Assembly: GCF_040183065.1 (NCBI RefSeq)
Contig: NC_091132.1
Span: 87,930,606-87,994,605, forward strand
Reading direction: 5' to 3'
Length of the DNA stretch: 64,000 nucleotides
Source: Periplaneta americana
Taxonomy: Eukaryota; Arthropoda; Insecta; Blattodea; Blattidae
Shown here: positions 59,006 to 64,000 of the stretch, one piece after another
Position numbering within the stretch: position 1 is the first letter of the stretch
Layout of the letters: the number at the start of each line of letters is the position of its first letter
The notes under the pieces: generated by a model
Databases searched by the model: none
Seen by the model: only the letters and a program-made list of their open reading frames with translations
What the model was told of the DNA's origin: nothing
Made by a program: the position numbers and the translations under genes

Positions 59006-59695
59006 CGAAACTCATACCGGTGCCATTAGAAAGAACGGCTCAAAGAATTTCAGAGGATGTGTAATTGTAAGTTGTTGGCGGAAAACAATATATGGTACCA
59101 TAAGAAAAAAAAGAGGCTGTTTCCGCTCTCTAGCCTGTCATTGTGGCACTGTTGGATAAAGCAAATTGTGTTAAATGGTTACATTTCAACTCATTGTGAA
59201 TTCTGCAGCATTTAAAGAGTTATGGCGAACCTACAGGAACGTAGTTGGTGTATATTTTACCATCTCAGAATCGTCTTGTCACTAGGTGCTGCATGTTGTA
59301 ACTCCCGTCTGAAAGCACGCTGAACTCTTACTACACTCCGTATGCTATGGTATTCCAATACACAGGAACGTATAATAACTCTTCTCTGGTTCTCAGCCAG
59401 GTGAGTTGGAGATTTGCTTCCAAACGCCGGGAAAGCCTCAAGTCATACACAGGAACATAGTTTGTAGCTCGCCATAATTCTTTGTTGCAGAATTCACACC
59501 GAGTTGAAATGTAAACATTTACACCATTTAACAAAATTTGCTTCTATTCAACAATACCACAATTACAAGCGAAAGAGCTGGAACAGTGTATTCTTTTCCT
59601 CATGGTGACATCTATTGTTTTCCGTCAACAATTACAATTACAAATCCCCTGAAATTCTTTGAGCCGGTCTTCATAATGGCGCCGGTATGAATTTC
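59006..59695. mobile_element. long-inverted-repeat element
   Basis: Arms of ~230-240 bp: CTCATACCGGTGCCATTAGA and GGCTCAAAGAATTTCAGAGG on the left against TTCATACCGGCGCCATTATG and GGCTCAAAGAATTTCAGGGG on the complement of the right. Similarity continues through AATTCTGCA to ATGGCGA. A spacer of ~190 bp separates them. The minus-strand frame 59331-59534 spans one arm and the spacer and has no recognised domain. Confidence 0.7.
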
Positions 59696-59831
59696 TTGAT
59701 ACTCATAGTTACAAAATTATATCAGTGTATAATCACGGAATGTTTCTGTGCACAAGCTGTATAATTGCTGAAGATATGTTAGGTATTTTCTGAAAATTTC
59801 GTCTACAGCTGTTTTCTGCACCATAAATCTA

Positions 59832-59912
59832 GCAGAATTTGACCGGATTCGAACTCCGGGCTTTTTGATGAGAAGTTGTGAGACAACTGCCTGTGGTATG
59901 GCTGAGTTTATC
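59832..59912 (-). repeat. tRNA-like SINE head remnant
   Basis: Minus strand includes ACTCAGCCATACCACAGGCA (A-box-like, weak), GCCCGGAGTTCGAATCCGGT (good B box and T-arm). No SINE body identified on the 3' side, so only a head fragment is claimed. Confidence 0.5.
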
Positions 59913-60439
59913 AATGTGAAACTACTTGTATCTAAAGTATCATATTTTATTAGACTTCTGATTGGGACCAATATAATTATACTTATCATTTTTCCGTTTT
60001 TTTCATACAGGTCAAAAGCTGGAAGTACCAGATGTCATCTAGTGTTGGCGAGTGATTATAGAAGTACAAAACATTAATCTGAAATGTGCACCAATTGCAC
60101 TATATTCCTGACAAGTTTCAGAAAATACTGGACCATATGTTCAAAAAGTTGTTGAAAAAACGTACAGTTACCCTTAAAAAGAATGAGACGATTCTTGGTC
60201 GTCGGAAGTTAAAGTTCCACAGCGCGGTTCACTCGATATCGACGTAACGATAAATACCATGAAAAATAGAACAAGAATTGTTACAAGGACCACAAGGACA
60301 AGGACCAGAATAAGGATCACGAAGAAGACAGCCATTTAAGGCCACGATTTCACAACTTAGCTTGGGTAACAAAATATCATTGCTTCTCTGTACCGAATGA
60401 CAAATGCCTGTTATCGGATCTACATTCTGGACTGCTGCT

Positions 60440-60525
60440 GTCACTGTCTTGTCTCGGTAGATCATAGTGTAGCGTGTCGGTTCTTCCGTATAACCGACAC
60501 GTCTCGTGTTTGATCCCAGGTGAAA
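60440..60525 (+). other. tRNA-like sequence near inner end of copy B
   Basis: Plus strand CGGTAGATCATAGTGTAGCG and CTCGTGTTTGATCCC correspond to the A- and B-box regions of the copy A sequence at 10305-10385. One B-box C has become T (TTTGATCC). Confidence 0.5.
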
Positions 60526-60714
60526 CTATTTTTTATTGAGGTGTAATTAATTTGTTCAGAGTTCGAGTTTGAAAAATATGGAATTATTTATGTCCAATTT
60601 TTGGGTCTTACAAGTGGGCTGAACCTCGTCAAAAAAAAAAAAAATCTTACTTGGAACTTAAAAGTATTTTTCCTCAAACAAAAATCATAAAAAAACTAAA
60701 AGAGACCTGTTAAC

Positions 60715-61769
60715 TTAAAATCTTGTCCACATACCATCAGCTTCTATTACAGCTCTAAGTCGATCAGGCATGAATGTCACGAGATTGTCGAATAAGTTCT
60801 GATCCCCGGCGAGATCTTCCCAGGTGTCAACAACTTGATCCCACAATTCGTCTCGATTTCGAGGGCGTCGGTGGGCATAGGTGGCTATTCTTTTCTTTTT
60901 CAATTCCGCCATAAATTTTCGATGACATTCAAATCAGGTGACTTCGGAGGCCAATTAATGATTTCGATCTCAGGTCTCCTTTGAAACCATCTTTGAATGC
61001 TTGGGGCATAGTGCACGGGATGATTACCCTGCTGGAATAGCAATGTTCCTTCGGAAAAACGTTCTCGGACTGAAGGAAGGAATATATTTTCCAGAATGTG
61101 TTCGTAAGTTCCCGCATTAAACCGGCCATCGATGCGTTCTATAACGCCAGGTCTATCATAAGACATCCACCCCCAACACGATATGCTAAAACGCCCCGAT
61201 CTTTCACGTCGGTGCACATAGCGCTGATCATGTCGGAGACCATCTTCACAATAGACACGGACAGGACCTTCGTAATCACTCGAGATGGTTATTTCGTCGG
61301 AGAAAATTACATTTCTCCAATCGAAATCCATTCGATTGGTAGCGAAGGCAAGACGGTTGACAGCTTGTGCTTCCCCCAATATTTCCATTTGCGCAGCCCT
61401 CCGGCTCCTAATACCGCGGTTCCTCAACCTCCTGATCACAGTCTGTGAAGAGCCGGGAAAGTTAGATGCTGCTCTTATTTCGTTAGCAGTCAGAAAGGGG
61501 TCCAGTCGAACTGTCTCGAATAAGAGAGCATCCTCTTCCAATGAAGAAATCCGCGGACGCCCAGGAATAGGGCGATTTTCGACCTCCCCTGAATTTTGGT
61601 AACGATGAACCCACCTCTCGGCTGTACTTCCAGGAACACCGACCAAACGGCCAGCAGATCTAGCCCCATATCCAGCCTCAACTAGAGCTATAACTCGCTG
61701 TCTCATGTCTAGTCGGTTCGCCATTGCGATGAGAAATGAGGGATGACGATAATACTTTAGTGTAGACAT
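60715..61769 (-). pseudogene. Tc1-type DD35E transposase, copy B (one frameshift, one catalytic change)
   Basis: 289 uninterrupted codons from 61769, then the last ~65 codons in another frame (60715-60912, from MAELKKKRIATYAHRRPRN to MWTRF). A single base lost in the ENLW codons at about 60911 explains the break. The true start may be Met16 (MANRLDMRQRV). Features: helix-turn-helix at ~20-60, GRPR at 70-73, second helix region ~80-125, first catalytic D158 (VIFSDEIT), E284 (PDLNVIENLW). The second catalytic Asp is Gly248 here (QQGNHPVHYA; QQDSHPVHYA in copy A). So this copy could not work even with the frame intact. Second acid to E spacing is 35 residues. Confidence 0.88.
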
Positions 61770-62439
61770 GACTATTTAACGTGATATAGAATTATTGAAA
61801 TAAGGGGTATCTTGCACAGTAAGAGTTAATAAATCAAACCTAAATTAAATATTTAAATAACATGATATAAGAGGAAGTCCAATTGTTGCGAACCTAATCC
61901 AATTAAATCTAATTACATTAAGTAAACAAATCCCAAGTTATGACACCACATTGCTACAACTAAATTGTAGGTTATTAACATACGCATTGAATAGGTCCGT
62001 GCTTATGCGTTGGACGACAAAACCAAACATCGAAATTTCGAATCTTGCCGAGGAATATAACTTCTTGCTTTTTATTATGTAAATCAGACTTCTAACTACA
62101 TTCATATTTCTTACATTATTTATTAATATTTATAGCCAACATTGAATTTGTAAAGAAAAGACTTTAGAAATCTCATATGGAATTTGTGATCTGTAGTGAC
62201 ATAAACATAGATTATCTCTCGGAGCTTTTGCGTAAAAGTAAATTAAATTCACTCCTTGAAACTGGAAACATTAGTCGTAGACTCATTGTCCCACCTGCAT
62301 ACAAGCTGAAGTAGCACAGCCATTGATAAAAGTTTTGTACACAGAATTAGACTGAATTCCTATTCGACAGAACCTATAATCAATGGCTTGTCTGAACATG
62401 ATAAACAAGTCCGAAGTGTTTCCAATGTCACTGAACAAT

Positions 62440-63350
62440 TTCAAAATATTAATTTAAAAACTAAAAAAGGGTCGTAAATGCTGTAGCCTATCTAGTGATT
62501 ATTTACATTTATGTCTACGAAATGAATCTTCGGAAAACGTATATGATACTGGTACTACTGACATTAAGAGTAAATGTAATGTATTTTTGACTTAATTTCA
62601 GAATCACTTCAGTGGATGTTCTCCACTCAATGTTGTAAAAAAAATTCAAAAGTAAAAACATGTAGATAACGCAGGGACTTAAAAATCTCATGTATTAAAA
62701 AGAAGAATCTATATGTAATGAGTTGCAATGTAATGAACCTCATGTTCTTAAATACTACAAGAAGTACAGTGTAATTTATCAAAAATTATGAAAGAGAGAA
62801 ATAGAATACATTTGAATAGAAAAGCACAAAATTCAGATAATGCAATTAAAGCTATTCGTAATATTATTAAAGTTAAACTTGTCGATATCCTAAGAAAGAA
62901 AATATTTTTTTCATTAAAAGCAGTGATTATAAAGTAGAGGCTCCCAAATCTATTGTAAATTCTTTCAACGTCTTATAGTATATAGTAAAGAAATATTATT
63001 GACAAATTAAACATTCAAGATTTTTCAAAAGATACTGCAATTGGTAACTTAACAGATGCATTTAATAATTAGTATTAATATATGTAATTAGTCAATAACT
63101 GCAAAAGTGCTTTTTCATTCAATCATAACATGAATAAAATTGAATGCACATTAAATTGAACACTATTGCAAACACGTAGATAAAATAGTTCAAATCAACT
63201 GAAGGGGTGAGAATGAAATAATCCAAAGCCACACTTCTAACAAAAATTGTTTTTGTGCGAGTGCATTTCTTACACATATTGGAAAGCTACTAATAAAATA
63301 TTGTAATAATTACTCAACAAATGACATAACCTAAGGACTCTAAACCTTTA
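62440..63350 (+). pseudogene. captured LINE open-reading-frame fragment in copy B
   Basis: Counterpart of the 7890-8800 fragment, on the opposite strand. Pieces such as YQKL, NSDNAIK, IDKLNIQDFSKDTAIGNLTD are discernible with multiple stops and frameshifts. It sits between the outer tRNA-like sequence and the transposase, transcribed towards the outer end. Confidence 0.55.
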
Positions 63351-63591
63351 TAAAAGTGTGTCTGTGTGGCTTAGGGATATTTTTTAATTTCATTTCAATT
63401 TTTAGTTTTTAATATATATGCATTTACATTGTATGTGTGTATGTATAAATGCATTCATTAGATTAACTTTTATAATATTATAACTTGTAATTTTGTATTG
63501 TCTGTGATCATTAACACTTAATCTGAGGACTTTTTAGAACTCTATTTCAACGTTATTTAGCTATTTCAAAGTTATTTAGACAAAAAAAATC

Positions 63592-63665
63592 GTGGGGTAG
63601 GCTAGGAACCGAACTCGCACTCTTCTACACAACACGCAGAAGTCTTAGCGTCTGAGCTATTGAAA
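63592..63665 (-). other. tRNA-like sequence near outer end of copy B
   Basis: Minus strand ATAGCTCAGACGCTAAGACT and GTGCGAGTTCGGTTCC correspond to the copy A sequence at 7540-7612, with one change in the B box (TTCGGTTCC). Confidence 0.55.
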
Positions 63666-64000
63666 CGCCACAAAAGCTTTTCTTTCTGTGCGGAGAGTCG
63701 ATCTATTCATGAAGATCCATTGTCGATTTAACGACACGATTTACGTATATATTTATATTTTATTTACGTAATATTATCATATCTTTTGCAGTTTTTGAAG
63801 TGAATTTCGGAACGATGCTAGTAACAAACCAAATAGCCTGAATCTAAGTAACTCAATATTCGTTATCTTGTGTATCAGTGCTCTGGTCTCTGATCATGCG
63901 CAGTGTCTTACATCTGAGACTTAGGAATATTCAATCGTCTCATCCTTTTCTAGGGAAACTGTACAAAAACATAAACACATATGCAAATATATAGGCCTAC

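Larger units (their letters stand above)
60165..63961 (-). mobile_element. Tc1/mariner-superfamily element, copy B (3.80 kb)
   Basis: Bounded by TA at 60163-60164 and 63962-63963, with TIRs CAGTTACCCTTAAAAAGAAT on the left and CAGTTTCCCTAGAAAAGGAT on the complement of the right. Same internal order as copy A but inverted: tRNA-like, transposase, LINE fragment, tRNA-like. It retains ~390 bp (about 61915-62303) and ~80 bp (about 63772-63860) absent from copy A, so copy B is probably nearer the ancestral length. Confidence 0.88.

Overview
This window looks like intergenic or intronic DNA from a large, AT-rich, repeat-laden insect genome. I see no bacterial-style genes, no convincing host protein-coding gene and no intact cellular tRNA or rRNA gene. 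The retroelement 3' ends, the tRNA-derived SINEs and the frequent TAGGCCTA motif resemble what I remember of cockroach (Blattodea, Periplaneta-like) DNA. That placement is inference from memory, not a search result. Almost everything recognisable is a transposable element (TE), usually broken, often nested and often bounded by a readable target-site duplication (TSD).

Layout. 1-4.7 kb: a DDE-transposase relic, a 5'-truncated LINE 3' end with a TAAG tail, and a second LINE on the minus strand with a (TTA)n tail. 4.76-5.88 kb: a non-coding hAT element with 8-bp TSD. 7.17-11.44 kb: an old hAT carrying a full Tc1/mariner-type element (copy A, 7319-10658). 12-20 kb: transposase scraps, a palindromic MITE, a Tc1-like derivative with a LINE inserted in one arm, several SINEs, a 950-bp foldback array and a hexamer microsatellite. 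22.9-28.1 kb: three terminal-inverted-repeat (TIR) elements, one of them Tigger/pogo. 28.3-30 kb: two unrelated LINE fragments back to back. 31.4-38.2 kb: a head-out SINE palindrome, hAT MITEs, SINEs and two copies of one short MITE. 39.9-43 kb: a mariner interrupted by a well-preserved hAT with an uninterrupted 494-codon transposase, TIRs and a perfect 8-bp TSD. 43-51 kb: a pogo-type element, a long perfect palindrome and hAT relics. 51.5-56.3 kb: SINEs, an AT-rich LINE, an RTE relic and a LINE 3' end preceded by a hammerhead-ribozyme-like motif. 56.9-59.7 kb: three further repeats. 60.165-63.961 kb: copy B of the Tc1-type element, inverted relative to copy A.

The most distinctive content is the copy A/copy B pair. 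Each is flanked by TA and starts CAGT. Each carries a DD35E-spaced transposase (broken in both), tRNA-like sequences with Pol III-type A and B boxes near both ends, and a captured LINE open-reading-frame fragment. At 3.3-3.8 kb they are about twice the usual Tc1/mariner size. The two copies face each other across about 49.5 kb. The only gene that looks undamaged is the hAT transposase at 40249-41733.
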